Assembly: GCF_017873395.1 (NCBI RefSeq)
Contig: NZ_JAGGKC010000015.1
Coordinates: 1-64,000, forward strand
Origin: Youngiibacter multivorans
GTDB taxonomy: Bacteria; Bacillota; Clostridia; Clostridiales; Clostridiaceae
Reading direction: 5' to 3'
Length of the DNA stretch: 64,000 bases
Every line of letters starts with the position of its first letter. The stretch's first letter is position 1. Below are positions 24,829-33,842 of the stretch, piece after piece. The translations under genes and the position numbers were made by a program. A model generated the notes under the pieces. That model did not search any database. It saw nothing but the letters and a program-made list of their open reading frames with translations, and was not told the DNA's origin.

Positions 24829-25702
24829 TTTGCAGCATAACTCAAAAGGTTTAGTAGCGCATGGCATAAGTGCTTGCGCAGGGTGTGGCATGGAGCTTGT
24901 TATGAGGAATGTATTAGATGTACTTGGAGAAGATACAATAGTACTAATTCCACCGGGATGTGCAGCACTATTCTCTGGATTTGGTGATGTAACGGGATTA
25001 AAAATCGCAGGTTTCCAAGGAAATCTCGAAAATACTGCAGCATGTGCAGCTGGTGTAAGAGCAGCACTAACAGCTCAAGGTAATACACATACAACTGTTT
25101 TGGCCTTTGCTGGAGATGGAGGTACTCTTGATATAGGGCTTCAGGCATTGTCAGGAGTATTGGAAAGAAGAGATAGAATTTTATACATTTGTTATGATAA
25201 TGAAGCCTATATGAATACAGGTACTCAGGGCAGCAGTGCAACTCCTGTATATGCAAGCACCACCACAACTCCTACCGGCAAACTTACATCAAAGAAAAAC
25301 TTAATTCAAATCGCAATAGCTCATGATGTACCTTATGCTGCTACAGCTTCGATTCATAACTTAAATGACCTTAGGAAAAAGATCCAAAAGGCAAAGAATA
25401 CGGATGGCCCTGCAGTTCTTCATATTCAATCACCATGTCCGTCGGGATGGAAATATTCGCCTGCTAAAACAATAGAGGTAGCAAGAGCAGCTGTACAGAC
25501 AGGAAGCTGGCTACTATATGAATATGAAGGCGGAAAGGTAACAATAAATAGCAAACTTAAGGAATTAAAACCAATCGAAGATTATATTAATCTTCAGGGA
25601 AGATTTAAACATATGTCTAAGGAAGATCGTGATGAGATGCAGAAGACTACTATTCAAAGCTATGAAAAATATATTAAACTGCTTGAATTTATGCATGGTT
25701 AG
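24821..25702 (+). CDS. porB: 2-oxoacid:ferredoxin oxidoreductase, beta subunit
   Basis: A 293-residue TPP-binding subunit. It has CAGCGMELVMRNVLDVLG near the N-terminus with Cys ligands, the TPP/Mg motif GDGGTLDIGLQALSG and the conserved YDNEAYMNTGTQGS. The CP.GW.Y block (SPCPSGWKYSP) is also typical of PorB/VorB. Its start overlaps the alpha stop. The next gene lies 245 bp away, so the downstream genes may have their own promoter. Confidence 0.9.
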   Translation: MYDLQHNSKGLVAHGISACAGCGMELVMRNVLDVLGEDTIVLIPPGCAALFSGFGDVTGLKIAGFQGNLENTAACAAGVRAALTAQGNTHTTVLAFAGDGGTLDIGLQALSGVLERRDRILYICYDNEAYMNTGTQGSSATPVYASTTTTPTGKLTSKKNLIQIAIAHDVPYAATASIHNLNDLRKKIQKAKNTDGPAVLHIQSPCPSGWKYSPAKTIEVARAAVQTGSWLLYEYEGGKVTINSKLKELKPIEDYINLQGRFKHMSKEDRDEMQKTTIQSYEKYIKLLEFMHG

Positions 25703-25947
25703 CACGATAAATGTAGCAAAAAAGAATGTATTAATTTTTATAAACTGATAGTCATAGATATTGAATATTGCACAAACTTACAGATATTGTAGAGATGACC
25801 ATATTGTGTATTGATTCAAATATTAAATCTATCGAAGCTAATTGAAAATATAGTTATATATAAAAATAAAATTGTATAGATATAAGTAATGATAGTAATA
25901 ATTCAGAAGATATAATATAGTAATATAATTATAACGGAGGTAGATCT

Positions 25948-26859
25948 ATGAAACTTGGAATTATTGGTGGCGCGGGCTTATTAGGTTCAACTACAGCATT
26001 TGTTGTGGGGATGAAGGATATTTTAGATGAAATAAAATTAGTTGATCTGAACAAAAGTGTCTTAGGGAGTCATGTAATGGATATGGGGCAGGCGTTATTG
26101 CCAATTTCTAAGACAAAGATTACCATGGCAGATTATTCGGATCTGAGTGATTGTGACATTATTGTAATTACAGCCAGTCTTCCAGAAAGAAAAGTTGACA
26201 ATAGGAATGAGTATTTACAAGGTAATTTAGGTATTATGAAACCTATTTGTGAAAGCCTAAGGGAATTCACCAAAGAAGCTATAGTACTGACATGTACTAA
26301 TCCTATTGATGTTTTCAATTATGTTACTTGGAAATTGCTAGGGTGGAATAAAAATAAAATTTTAGGTTTTGATTTAAACGATACTTTAAGACTTAAGTGG
26401 TCTGTAGCTAGTGTAACTGGATTGGAGTATGGGAAACTAAATGGTTATTGCATCGGAGAACACGGTGATGGTCAAGTTCGTCTATTTGACCAAATGACTT
26501 ATGAAGGTAGACCTATAAATTTGACTGATGAACAAGCAATTAGCTCAACAAAGCTAACCGCAGATTGGTTTAGAACTTACCAAGAACTAGAAAGTAAACG
26601 TACAACTGGCTGGACGTCAGCTGTAAATTTGGCGGAAATAATTGAAGCAATTGCTACAGATTCTGGTAAAGTTATTCCATGTTCTATAATTTTAACTGGT
26701 GAGAATGGCTATGAAGGCGTATCCATGGGAATGCCTGTTTCATTAGGAAAAGATGGAGTTAAAGAAATTGCGTTACCAGAATTGACTACAACACAAAAAG
26801 AACAACTAAATAATACTGCTGAAAAGATCAAAGGTTTAATTAATTCAGTAATTCAATAA
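25948..26859 (+). CDS. NAD-dependent 2-hydroxyacid dehydrogenase (LDH/MDH family)
   Basis: A 303-residue Rossmann enzyme starting KLGIIGGAGLLGSTTAF (GxGxxG-type). The catalytic His lies in GYCIGEHGDGQV, the substrate-carboxylate Arg in DLNDTLRLKW, and the mobile loop reads LPERKVDNRNEYL. The loop differs from both textbook LDH (QKPGETR) and MDH (RKPGMTR), so the substrate may be another 2-hydroxyacid such as 2-hydroxyisovalerate or 2-hydroxybutyrate. It sits between the oxidoreductase operon and an LctP permease. It would supply the 2-oxoacid. RBS is CGGAGGTAG. Confidence 0.85.
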   Translation: MKLGIIGGAGLLGSTTAFVVGMKDILDEIKLVDLNKSVLGSHVMDMGQALLPISKTKITMADYSDLSDCDIIVITASLPERKVDNRNEYLQGNLGIMKPICESLREFTKEAIVLTCTNPIDVFNYVTWKLLGWNKNKILGFDLNDTLRLKWSVASVTGLEYGKLNGYCIGEHGDGQVRLFDQMTYEGRPINLTDEQAISSTKLTADWFRTYQELESKRTTGWTSAVNLAEIIEAIATDSGKVIPCSIILTGENGYEGVSMGMPVSLGKDGVKEIALPELTTTQKEQLNNTAEKIKGLINSVIQ

Positions 26860-26878
26860 AATATAAGGAGAGAGTAAG

Positions 26879-28390
26879 TTGAGTGTATTATTAGCAATTT
26901 CACCAATTGTTTTTGTTATGGTAGGTATCGTTGGACTCAAAATAAAAGCAACTAAGGTATCGCTAGCTGCTATGTTATATACAATAATAATATCATATAT
27001 AGCGTTTAATGGTACAGCAGATCTTATTAAGACACAAGGATTTAATGGAGTATATTCTGCAGCACAAACAATGTGTGTTATTTTCGGAGCATTTACAATG
27101 CTAAGTGTAATGCGCTTATCTGGAGCAATGGATAAAATTAATGTTACCCTCTCTCATGTATCGAATGATAAACGAGTTCTGCTTATTCTAATAGCCTTTG
27201 CATTTGGAGCTTTTATTGAAGGAGCAGCTGGAGCAGGAACTCCTGCAGCTATAGCAGCACCTTTCCTTGTAGGTTTAGGATTTCATCCAATGTCAGCAGT
27301 AATGGCTTCGCTTATTTCAAATGGACTTCCTTCGTCATATGGTGGAGCTGGATTATCAACAATAGTTGGTACTGGAGGGGTTGTTGATGTTGTACCAACA
27401 ATGAATGCTTCTTCTACAGCTGGTTGGCTACATTTGTTTGGAGCATTAATAGTGCCTACAATGATAATATTATTGCTTTATGGTAAGAAAGGTCTACAGG
27501 GAAAGGGAATTAAAGGATTCTTATTATCTATAGGTGCTACATACGGAGCAACATTATTCGTGATTTCGAATTTTGTTGGACCAGAATTGGTATCCATGAC
27601 AACAGGAGTTGTAACAATTATTGCAGTAATAATCTATGTGAGGTTAGTCAAGATAGAAACACCAATTGATTTCTATGTAACTAAAGAGAAAAAGGCTGCT
27701 TCTGATCAAACCTCTGTTACCATAAAAGAAGATAAATTTTCTGCATTGCAGGCACTGAGTCCTTACTTGATACTGCTAATTGCCCTTCCGGTAATCAGAT
27801 TCAATGTTCCACTAAAAATATTAACAGTGTATGGATATCCAACATGGGTAGGATTAGTAATATTTATTGTTGCTTTAATTGGAGCTATAATACTAAAATC
27901 AGCAAAATTGATTCCAGAATCGATCAAAATTGCATTTAAGTCAATAATACCAGCATTTATTGCAATGGGTTCACTACTAGTTCTAGCGAATATTATGAAT
28001 AAAACAGGTATGATGGCATTGATCGCAAAAACATTATCAGCTGCAGGAGGATTTTACCCAGCTCTGTCAGTTTTTATCGGCTCATTAGGAGCATTCATGA
28101 CAGGTTCAACATTAGGTTCTAATATAATGTTTGCTCCTCTTCATGTACAAGCAGCCTCTTTATTGAATCTGAATCCAAGTATTCTGGTTGGTTCATCAAG
28201 TGCAGGTGGCGCATTGGGTAACATAATCTGTCCAAATAATGTTATAGCGGTAGCAACGACAGTTAATTTACTTGGATCTGAAGGAGAAATAATTAAGAAA
28301 GTACTAAAACCATGGTTTATTCTCGCACTTATGTATGGTGGTCTTTCTCTATTGTATTCACATATCTTATTCCCAACATACGGAATGTAA
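26879..28390 (+). CDS. lctP: L-lactate permease-family (LctP) 2-hydroxyacid transporter
   Basis: A 503-residue polytopic protein with about 12-13 hydrophobic segments. Family blocks are FAFGAFIEGAAGAGTPAAIAAP, NGLPSSYGGAG and GSLGAFMTGSTLGSNIMFAP, all diagnostic of LctP-type lactate/glycolate:H+ symporters. The TTG start at 26879 has AAGGAGAGAG in front and a 19-bp gap to the dehydrogenase. It should import the dehydrogenase substrate. Confidence 0.9.
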   Translation: MSVLLAISPIVFVMVGIVGLKIKATKVSLAAMLYTIIISYIAFNGTADLIKTQGFNGVYSAAQTMCVIFGAFTMLSVMRLSGAMDKINVTLSHVSNDKRVLLILIAFAFGAFIEGAAGAGTPAAIAAPFLVGLGFHPMSAVMASLISNGLPSSYGGAGLSTIVGTGGVVDVVPTMNASSTAGWLHLFGALIVPTMIILLLYGKKGLQGKGIKGFLLSIGATYGATLFVISNFVGPELVSMTTGVVTIIAVIIYVRLVKIETPIDFYVTKEKKAASDQTSVTIKEDKFSALQALSPYLILLIALPVIRFNVPLKILTVYGYPTWVGLVIFIVALIGAIILKSAKLIPESIKIAFKSIIPAFIAMGSLLVLANIMNKTGMMALIAKTLSAAGGFYPALSVFIGSLGAFMTGSTLGSNIMFAPLHVQAASLLNLNPSILVGSSSAGGALGNIICPNNVIAVATTVNLLGSEGEIIKKVLKPWFILALMYGGLSLLYSHILFPTYGM

Positions 28391-28555
28391 TAACGTGTAG
28401 ATGAATTAATCAATAAATATGTGGTATTAATTAGATACGGATTAGCAATTTAGGTTTCTTACAAGGTTGTTGTGAAGTAATAATGGCTGGCACAAAATAA
28501 ACTCCTTTGTGTCTGTTGTTTAGTTAAGGAAAATAATAGAGATAAGGAGAAATTT

Positions 28556-29452
28556 ATGTTTGTAAAAAGTTTTAGTCATTTAATAGAACTTACTAAGGAA
28601 AAGAAAGCAAATAAAATTGCAGTAGCAGCTGCTGATGATGCAGAAATCATAGAGGTAATATATCAAGCTGAGAGTATAAATCTTGCCGAATTTATTTTAC
28701 TTGGTGACATAGATAAGATGAGAACAATCATTTCAGAACATAATTGGAACATAAGGGCTGAGTTGATTGATGAAAAAGACCATAAAAAAGCTGCTGATTT
28801 AGCAGTTGACTTGGTTGTGCAAGGAAAGGCCGGGACACTAATGAAGGGAATGTTGCATTCATCAGTATTTTTGAAAGCAATATTAAATAAAGATAAGGGA
28901 CTTAATATAGGAAAGCATATAACACAGATCTCAGTTCTAGAAAAAGACAATGGAGAGGGTCTCAGATTTATTACTGATTGTGCAATTACAGTAAATCCTG
29001 ATTTGTTAGGGAAAAAAGAAGTGTTGGAAAATGCAGTGGGTTTAGCACATAAGTTAGGAATCAAAATACCAAAGGTTGCAGTACTCGCTTCACTTGAGGT
29101 TATAAATCCTACAATGCAGGACACGATTGATGCAGCAGTATTGAGCAAAATGTCTGAAAGAGGACAAATTCAAGGTTGTATAGTTGACGGACCATTTGCT
29201 TTTGATAATGCAGTATCTTTTGAAGCTGCAAAAGCAAAAGGAATATCCGGTCAAGTTGCTGGCAATGCAGACATCATTGTAGTTCCAAATCTTACTGTAG
29301 GCAACACATTAACCAAATCCATAACTTATATTGCAAAGAAAACTGTTGTTGCAGCAACAGTAGGAGCATCTGTACCAATAGTTTTTACATCAAGAACTGA
29401 ATCCATTGAAGGTAAACTTCTTTCAATTGCATTAGCCTCTTATGTATCGTAA
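28556..29452 (+). CDS. ptb: Phosphate butyryltransferase
   Basis: A 298-residue enzyme of the phosphate acetyl/butyryltransferase family. It has IAVAAADDAEIIEVI near the start, KGMLHSSVFLKAIL in the middle, IVDGPFAFDNAVS and the C-terminal GNTLTKSITYIAKKTVVAATVGA with VPIVFTSRTES. It converts an acyl-CoA (butyryl, isobutyryl, 2-methylbutyryl, isovaleryl) to acyl-phosphate. The buk start codon used here lies 25 bp beyond its stop. RBS is ATAAGGAGAAA. Confidence 0.92.
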   Translation: MFVKSFSHLIELTKEKKANKIAVAAADDAEIIEVIYQAESINLAEFILLGDIDKMRTIISEHNWNIRAELIDEKDHKKAADLAVDLVVQGKAGTLMKGMLHSSVFLKAILNKDKGLNIGKHITQISVLEKDNGEGLRFITDCAITVNPDLLGKKEVLENAVGLAHKLGIKIPKVAVLASLEVINPTMQDTIDAAVLSKMSERGQIQGCIVDGPFAFDNAVSFEAAKAKGISGQVAGNADIIVVPNLTVGNTLTKSITYIAKKTVVAATVGASVPIVFTSRTESIEGKLLSIALASYVS

Positions 29453-29477
29453 AACTAATAATAAGCGAGGTGATAAA

Positions 29478-30554
29478 TTGTACAAAATATTAGCAATTAA
29501 TCTAGGATCAACATCCACGAAAATAGCATATTACGAAGATGATGATTGCAAAGTTCGCACAAATGTTGAACATCCTGTTGAAGAAACTTCGAAGTTTTCA
29601 CATTTCATGGAACAAAATGAATATAGAGAAAAAATAATCGCGAAATTTATGGAAGAAAACAGAATTGATAAAACTTCACTATCTGCTATTGTAAGCAGAG
29701 GCGGTCATACAGAATCATTAGAAGGTGGAGTCTACAGAGTAAATGAGGAAATGCTTAAGCAACAGGCCAGCGGAATGTATGGTCAACATCCATGTGATCT
29801 TGGGAGTAAAATTGCATTTGAAATGTGTAAAACCACTAAAGCAATTCCACTAATAGTAGACCCACCTATTACAGATGAATTTGATTTAGTTGCGAGAATA
29901 TCAGGCCATCCTCTCATAGAACGAAGAAGCAGTTTTCATGCTTTAAGTCATAAGGCTACGGCGAAAAGATACGCAAGAGAAAACGGGCTGAAATATGACG
30001 AATTAAGTTTAGTTGTTGTTCATTTGGGAGGGGGAATATCAGTCTCTCCACATAAAAATGGACGGATGATAGATGGAGAAAATGCTTTAGAAGGGGATGG
30101 ATCTTTTTCAACAAACCGAACAGGAGCATTGCCTGTAGGTGATTTGATTAGATTGTGCTTTTCAGGTAAATATACTTATAATGATGTACATAAGATGCTT
30201 AATGGCGAAGGTGGATTAGTAGCTTACCTTGGAACTTCAGATGTAAAGACCGTAGAAGAAAATGCTAAATCAGATGAAAAGTCGGCTCTATACCTTGATG
30301 CAATGATATATCAAGTGTGCAAACAAATTGGAGCTATGGCTACAGTCCTTTCGGGAAAAGTTGATGCAATTTTGCTAACAGGCGGCATAGCATATTCTCA
30401 ATCAATAGTAGGAAAAATAGAAGACAGATGTGGATTTATTGCTCCTATTGTAGTTTACCCTGGTGAAAATGAAATGGAATCTCTTGCTAGAGGTACTCTT
30501 GAAGGACTTCGTGGTTATGAGATTATTAAGGAATTTGAACCTAAGTGCCGGTAA
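29478..30554 (+). CDS. buk: Butyrate kinase
   Basis: A 358-residue ASKHA-fold kinase. The start is TTG 29478, behind GCGAGGTGA, giving LYKILAINLGSTSTKIAYYEDD. Acetate-kinase-family motifs follow: SRGGHTESLEGGVYRVN, FHALSHKATAKRYA, VVHLGGGISVSPHKNGR and the adenine-site VDAILLTGGIAYS. It converts acyl-phosphate and ADP to the acid and ATP. With ptb it completes substrate-level phosphorylation for this operon. Confidence 0.92.
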   Translation: MYKILAINLGSTSTKIAYYEDDDCKVRTNVEHPVEETSKFSHFMEQNEYREKIIAKFMEENRIDKTSLSAIVSRGGHTESLEGGVYRVNEEMLKQQASGMYGQHPCDLGSKIAFEMCKTTKAIPLIVDPPITDEFDLVARISGHPLIERRSSFHALSHKATAKRYARENGLKYDELSLVVVHLGGGISVSPHKNGRMIDGENALEGDGSFSTNRTGALPVGDLIRLCFSGKYTYNDVHKMLNGEGGLVAYLGTSDVKTVEENAKSDEKSALYLDAMIYQVCKQIGAMATVLSGKVDAILLTGGIAYSQSIVGKIEDRCGFIAPIVVYPGENEMESLARGTLEGLRGYEIIKEFEPKCR

Positions 30555-31260
30555 TTATTTAATCACTTGATATAAAGAATGACTCAATCTACTGGTTAAG
30601 AATGACAGTATATTCAATCTATGGACCTATTAATATCTTTGATGAGTTTATATAATTTAATACTATCATTTAGTTGAGTTTGATAAGCTTAAAATCTAAA
30701 AAACTTATAAATTAGTCAGTTCGAGTTGTTTTATGCAAGGGGGATACTTTTACGCGAAAGTCAATTATGCGTATTAGTATCTTCTTGTTGCCTAAACACA
30801 TGTTGAGACAGTCGTCTTGATAGAGAAGTAAAGCCTTGAGCGCTTGCATTTTGAATTATCGAACAGATAGAAATTGATCAAAAAAATAAAGTCATGCCCA
30901 CTTGATGATTTTGATGAACCGCTCTTTCTAGAAGCAGTCGATAGGGTGGTGGTGCGGATAAATAGAGTTTTGAACTTTCATTCTAATAATTGGCGAAATA
31001 AACACTAGAAAGAGATGCAGGAAAACTACCAGCCATAACGTAGGGGCCTGGAAGCTTTCCTTATCTGTGATTAGTCCGTAAACCTTCTTGAAAGATGAAA
31101 CGCATGCCGAAAATAAAGACTACTGTTAAACGTTCGTCTGGTTCGATATCGCTTCCAGCTTCTGAAACTGTATCTCATAGATTTTTTACAGTTTGTTCAA
31201 CTTATCTGATAAGATTCTGACCACGTGCGGATAACCAAGGGACGTCCCTAATCCAAATTA
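30555..31260. other. Intergenic scar with relics of mobile genes
   Basis: No intact gene is present. A recombinase relic lies at 30892-31008 (listed separately). The segment 30797-30835 shares the phrase CACATGTTGAGA..GT.GTCTTGAT with 20200-20223. The rest is AT-rich without coding signal. Confidence 0.5.
30892..31008 (+). pseudogene. Serine recombinase C-terminal relic
   Basis: The frame reads LDDFDEPLFLEAVDRVVVRI then NRVLNFHSNNWRNKH and stops. It corresponds to the last part of large serine recombinases (FDE.LF..LV..VVV......F.F.NG). Nothing upstream in this frame continues the homology. Confidence 0.5.
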
Positions 31261-31261
31261 A

Positions 31262-31293
31262 AATCCCCTCTCCGATTTCTCGGAAAGGGGATT
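31262..31293. terminator. Terminator downstream of the L25 gene
   Basis: AATCCCCTCTCCGA and TCGGAAAGGGGATT pair with one mismatch around a 4-nt loop. On the minus strand it is followed by TTAATTTGG, serving the L25 gene. Confidence 0.8.
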
Positions 31294-31351
31294 ATTCTAC
31301 ATTTGCTTACAAGTAAGATTCGATTCCTGACCGGAATCCTCTGCGTCATGG

Positions 31352-31996
31352 TTATTTTGATTTTTCTTCTTCCTTACCATTTTCAGGAACAGACTCTGCA
31401 GCTTCCTCAGCCACTTCTTCTGTGGTTTCTGGTTCACCCACTCTCTGCTCATGTACGCTTACAACCATGGTTTCCGGGTCTGTCTCGAGTTTGACGCCTT
31501 CTGGTAGCTTCACATCAGCAAGCAAGATATGTTCTCCGGGCTCGAGCTCTGAAGCATCGATCTCGATATGATCAGGGATATCCTGTGGCAGTGCCTTGAT
31601 GAGGATGGATGGCAGGTTCTGTACGAGCAGGTATCTCTTGGCCTCGATCTGCTCCTTGCCCAGGATCCTCAAGGTGACTTCCTGCTTGATCTCATCTGTT
31701 AGGGAGATCTTCATGAAGTCGATGTTGATATAGGCGTCACCAAGGGCATTCTTCTTCAATTCCTTGACGATGACATCGTAATTTCCTGAACCTTCCACGT
31801 TAAGTTTGTAAACTGCGTTTTTTCCCGCTACCTTGAGTGTCTTTCTCAGTTCTTCCTGTTTGATTACTATGGACAGCGTCTCCATTCCTTTTCCATAAAC
31901 TGTAGCAGGAAGGTAGCCTTCTTTTCTTAGTCTCTTATTGGCTGCAGTGGCTGCACCCTCTCTTTTTGTCGCTTTGATGGTTTCAATCTTGTTCAT
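31352..31996 (-). CDS. rplY: Ribosomal protein L25/Ctc (general stress form)
   Basis: A 214-residue two-domain L25. The N-terminal 5S-rRNA-binding domain reads RKEGYLPATVYGKGMETLSIVI then KNALGDAYINIDFMKI. A C-terminal TL5/Ctc domain follows (PQDIPDHIEIDASELEPGEHILLADVKLPEGV), with an acidic tail of Glu/Ala repeats. It binds 5S rRNA in the central protuberance of the 50S subunit. ATG 31996 follows AAGGAGGACATGAG on the minus strand. Confidence 0.93.
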   Translation of the reverse strand: MNKIETIKATKREGAATAANKRLRKEGYLPATVYGKGMETLSIVIKQEELRKTLKVAGKNAVYKLNVEGSGNYDVIVKELKKNALGDAYINIDFMKISLTDEIKQEVTLRILGKEQIEAKRYLLVQNLPSILIKALPQDIPDHIEIDASELEPGEHILLADVKLPEGVKLETDPETMVVSVHEQRVGEPETTEEVAEEAAESVPENGKEEEKSK

Positions 31997-32277
31997 GTCT
32001 CATGTCCTCCTTAGAATATATGCATCTTCATCATGGCTGTTCCGACAAAAGTTCTGGTTCAGTTTCGTTCCGGGTAGAATGGGTATACGATTCCTTTTCC
32101 TTACGGGATCGTGAATTTCTATTCTTACCTGCTCAAACGAAATGCTCCTGTCCTTCTTTCAGCCATAAAACCCGCAGTGACAATCTTAACCCGATTCGAC
32201 GACAACGGATTGGCAACTAGAACACGTTTCAACCTCTAAAAGTCTATCAATCTATCTTCATGTCCTATTCTGATATC

Positions 32278-32541
32278 CTAAGTATGGCTGTCCAAGGTTT
32301 TTGAATTATCTATTTGTCCACCACTCGGCTTCCCTAAGAGCTCTTCTTTGAGAATGAATAACTCTTCAATCGGAAGGCCGAAGTAGCTCGTGATTTTCAA
32401 CGCGAGTTCAAGACTAGGGTTATACTTGTTGTGTTCGATGGCTGTGATGGTCTGTCTGGTTATTTTAAGGTCTTCAGCCATCTTCTTCTGCGTGATTCCC
32501 GCATTTTTGCGGATTTCCCTTACTCTGTTTTCCACTCCCAT
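32278..32541 (-). CDS. XRE-family HTH regulator
   Basis: An 87-residue single-domain repressor. Residues 5-60 form the Cro/CI-type helix-turn-helix (VREIRKNAGITQKKMAEDLKITRQTITAIEHN in its usual blocks) with PSLELALKITSYFGLPIEELF after it. The tail is short and hydrophilic. ATG 32541 lies 20 bp from the first of two matching operators, which points to autoregulation. No target other than itself is obvious nearby. Confidence 0.88.
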   Translation of the reverse strand: MGVENRVREIRKNAGITQKKMAEDLKITRQTITAIEHNKYNPSLELALKITSYFGLPIEELFILKEELLGKPSGGQIDNSKTLDSHT

Positions 32542-32560
32542 GTCTTAACCTCCTGTCAAA

Positions 32561-32580
32561 ATGTAAATAAACCTTTACAT
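32561..32580. promoter_or_regulatory. XRE operator 1
   Basis: ATGTAAATAAACCTTTACAT has 7-bp inverted arms ATGTAAA/TTTACAT with a 6-bp spacer. It is just upstream of the XRE start codon. Confidence 0.7.
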
Positions 32581-32606
32581 GATTATAACATAAATCAGAC
32601 GCATTA

Positions 32607-32626
32607 ATGTAAAGATTTATTTACAT
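32607..32626. promoter_or_regulatory. XRE operator 2
   Basis: ATGTAAAGATTTATTTACAT is the reverse complement of operator 1 with one change (spacer TAAATC versus TAAACC). The start-to-start spacing is 46 bp, between four and five helical turns. Confidence 0.7.
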
Positions 32627-33055
32627 TTGTGTTCGAGGTCTATGACGAGCTACAAAATGAGCACGCTTTCCCCAGGGAATCGTTGTCAGCTTTTCGACAA
32701 GATTTCTTTCCTCCAGAAAAAAAGCCAGTCTTACTGTCTATCAAACTCCTTATCGTTCAACGAGTTTTCCTTCATGCTCGGATCGAACTCAGGGCTTCCT
32801 CCTGCAAGTCTGTCCTCCTCAAGGATTTCCATGCCCTACGAAAGTTCGGCCATTTCGCATCCTTTCCCCTCAAATATTTATTTTCTGAATTTTAATAAGC
32901 GTCCGCAAAAATCAGCTTATCAGGGACTTTTGTTGTATGTATGTAGGACTTTTGCAGCGCAAGACAGCCATCTGGAATTATTGAAGTAATCTGTGGGAAG
33001 TGGCTTAGCTTGAAAAGGATGAAGAAACTCATTTGCAGAAAAGCTTGGTAAGCTA
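32627..33055. other. Stretch without a supported gene
   Basis: Two overlapping plus-strand open frames exist. One contains FEVYDELQNEHAFPRESLSA, which reads smoothly but has no recognised family, no ribosome site, and begins inside operator 2. I do not call a gene. The right end leads into the IS110 fragment. Confidence 0.4.
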
Positions 33056-33381
33056 ATGCAAATCAAACCTGATACGTTGGTGGTTGGAGTTGATGTAGGG
33101 AAAAATGTACATTACGCCAGAGCCTTTGATTATAGGGGAATCGAACTTGCAAAGCTGATCAAGTTCAGCAATAACCGAAAGGAATTTGAAATCTTTGACA
33201 GTTGGATGAAGTCCTTGATGGTACTTAAGGGAAATACCGATACCATAGTAGGCTTGAGCCCAAAGGGCACTACTGGTTTGCACTCGGAGATTTTCTTAAG
33301 ATCCGTGGTTATGAATTGGGCATAGTCAATCCATTTCACTTAAAATGCACAAGGGAACTTGATGACAATAGCCTCTTATGA
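33056..33381 (+). pseudogene. IS110-family transposase N-terminal fragment
   Basis: The frame from ATG 33056 reads TLVVGVDVGKNVHYARAFDY then RGIELAKLIKFSNNRKEFEI, the DEDD-type RuvC-like start of IS110 transposases (first Asp in VDVGK). Near 33267 a one-base loss shifts the frame. The other frame gives HYWFALGDFLKIRGYELGIV and NPFHLKCTRELDDNS before TGA 33379-33381. The catalytic second half is absent, so the element is dead. Confidence 0.85.
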
Positions 33382-33468
33382 ACAATCCGGTTAATTTCTC
33401 TTAAGTAAATACCGAGACTCATAGACATTTACAGAATATCGAAACCTGATAATTATGGAGGTGTAATT

Positions 33469-33654
33469 TTGAGAAAATCAAAAATGAGATATCTACTTAT
33501 TTCAGCTATTCTGATTTCATATATCATTTCAGGTTGCAGCACTTCCAGCCCCAATGCTCCAACTCAACCACCCCAACTGCTGCATTCCAACGTCTTCCAC
33601 ACCAAACGCAACGACTCCAACAACAAAACATCAGTTATGCAATGTTGTTACTGA
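33469..33654 (+). CDS. Short lipoprotein, probably a truncated paralogue
   Basis: A 61-residue product from TTG 33469, behind GGAGGTG. It has MRYLLISAILISYIISGCST, a signal peptide with lipobox ISGC, then a Pro/Thr/Asn-rich linker that ends quickly. The start resembles the larger lipoprotein at 33843 (IFSGCSS plus Thr-rich linker). It is probably the stump of a duplicate. A terminator overlaps its end. Confidence 0.5.
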   Translation: MRKSKMRYLLISAILISYIISGCSTSSPNAPTQPPQLLHSNVFHTKRNDSNNKTSVMQCCY

Positions 33655-33660
33655 TGTTTT
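33625..33660 (+). terminator. Terminator overlapping the short lipoprotein end
   Basis: AAAACATCAGT and ACTGATGTTTT pair over 11 bp around a 14-nt loop, ending in a T-run. Confidence 0.65.
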
Positions 33661-33842
33661 GTTTGAGTGTCCGAGCTGGGTTCAAGTAGAATCAATTCTC
33701 ATGAGAGAACATTATTAATTTGTTTAAAGTACAGATATATTTAGTTAGATTAATGATGATATGATTTTGTTAAGGACAAAAGGCTGTCATAAATATCACA
33801 AAACAGGATACATTCCATAATAAAATGAGAAGAGGGATTAGC

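Noticed and set aside
25703..25947. Separate small gene between the oxidoreductase and the hydroxyacid dehydrogenase
   Set aside because: The gap is very AT-rich with no open frame over 25 codons that has a ribosome site.
31082..31200. Minus-strand coding-like stretch (SEAGSDIEPDERLTVVFIFG)
   Set aside because: It is short, interrupted by stops and without a recognisable family. It is probably chance or too decayed to name.
32629..32895. 88-codon plus-strand frame with FEVYDELQNEHAFPRESLSA
   Set aside because: It begins inside an XRE operator without a ribosome site and competes with an overlapping frame. I kept it only as a note.
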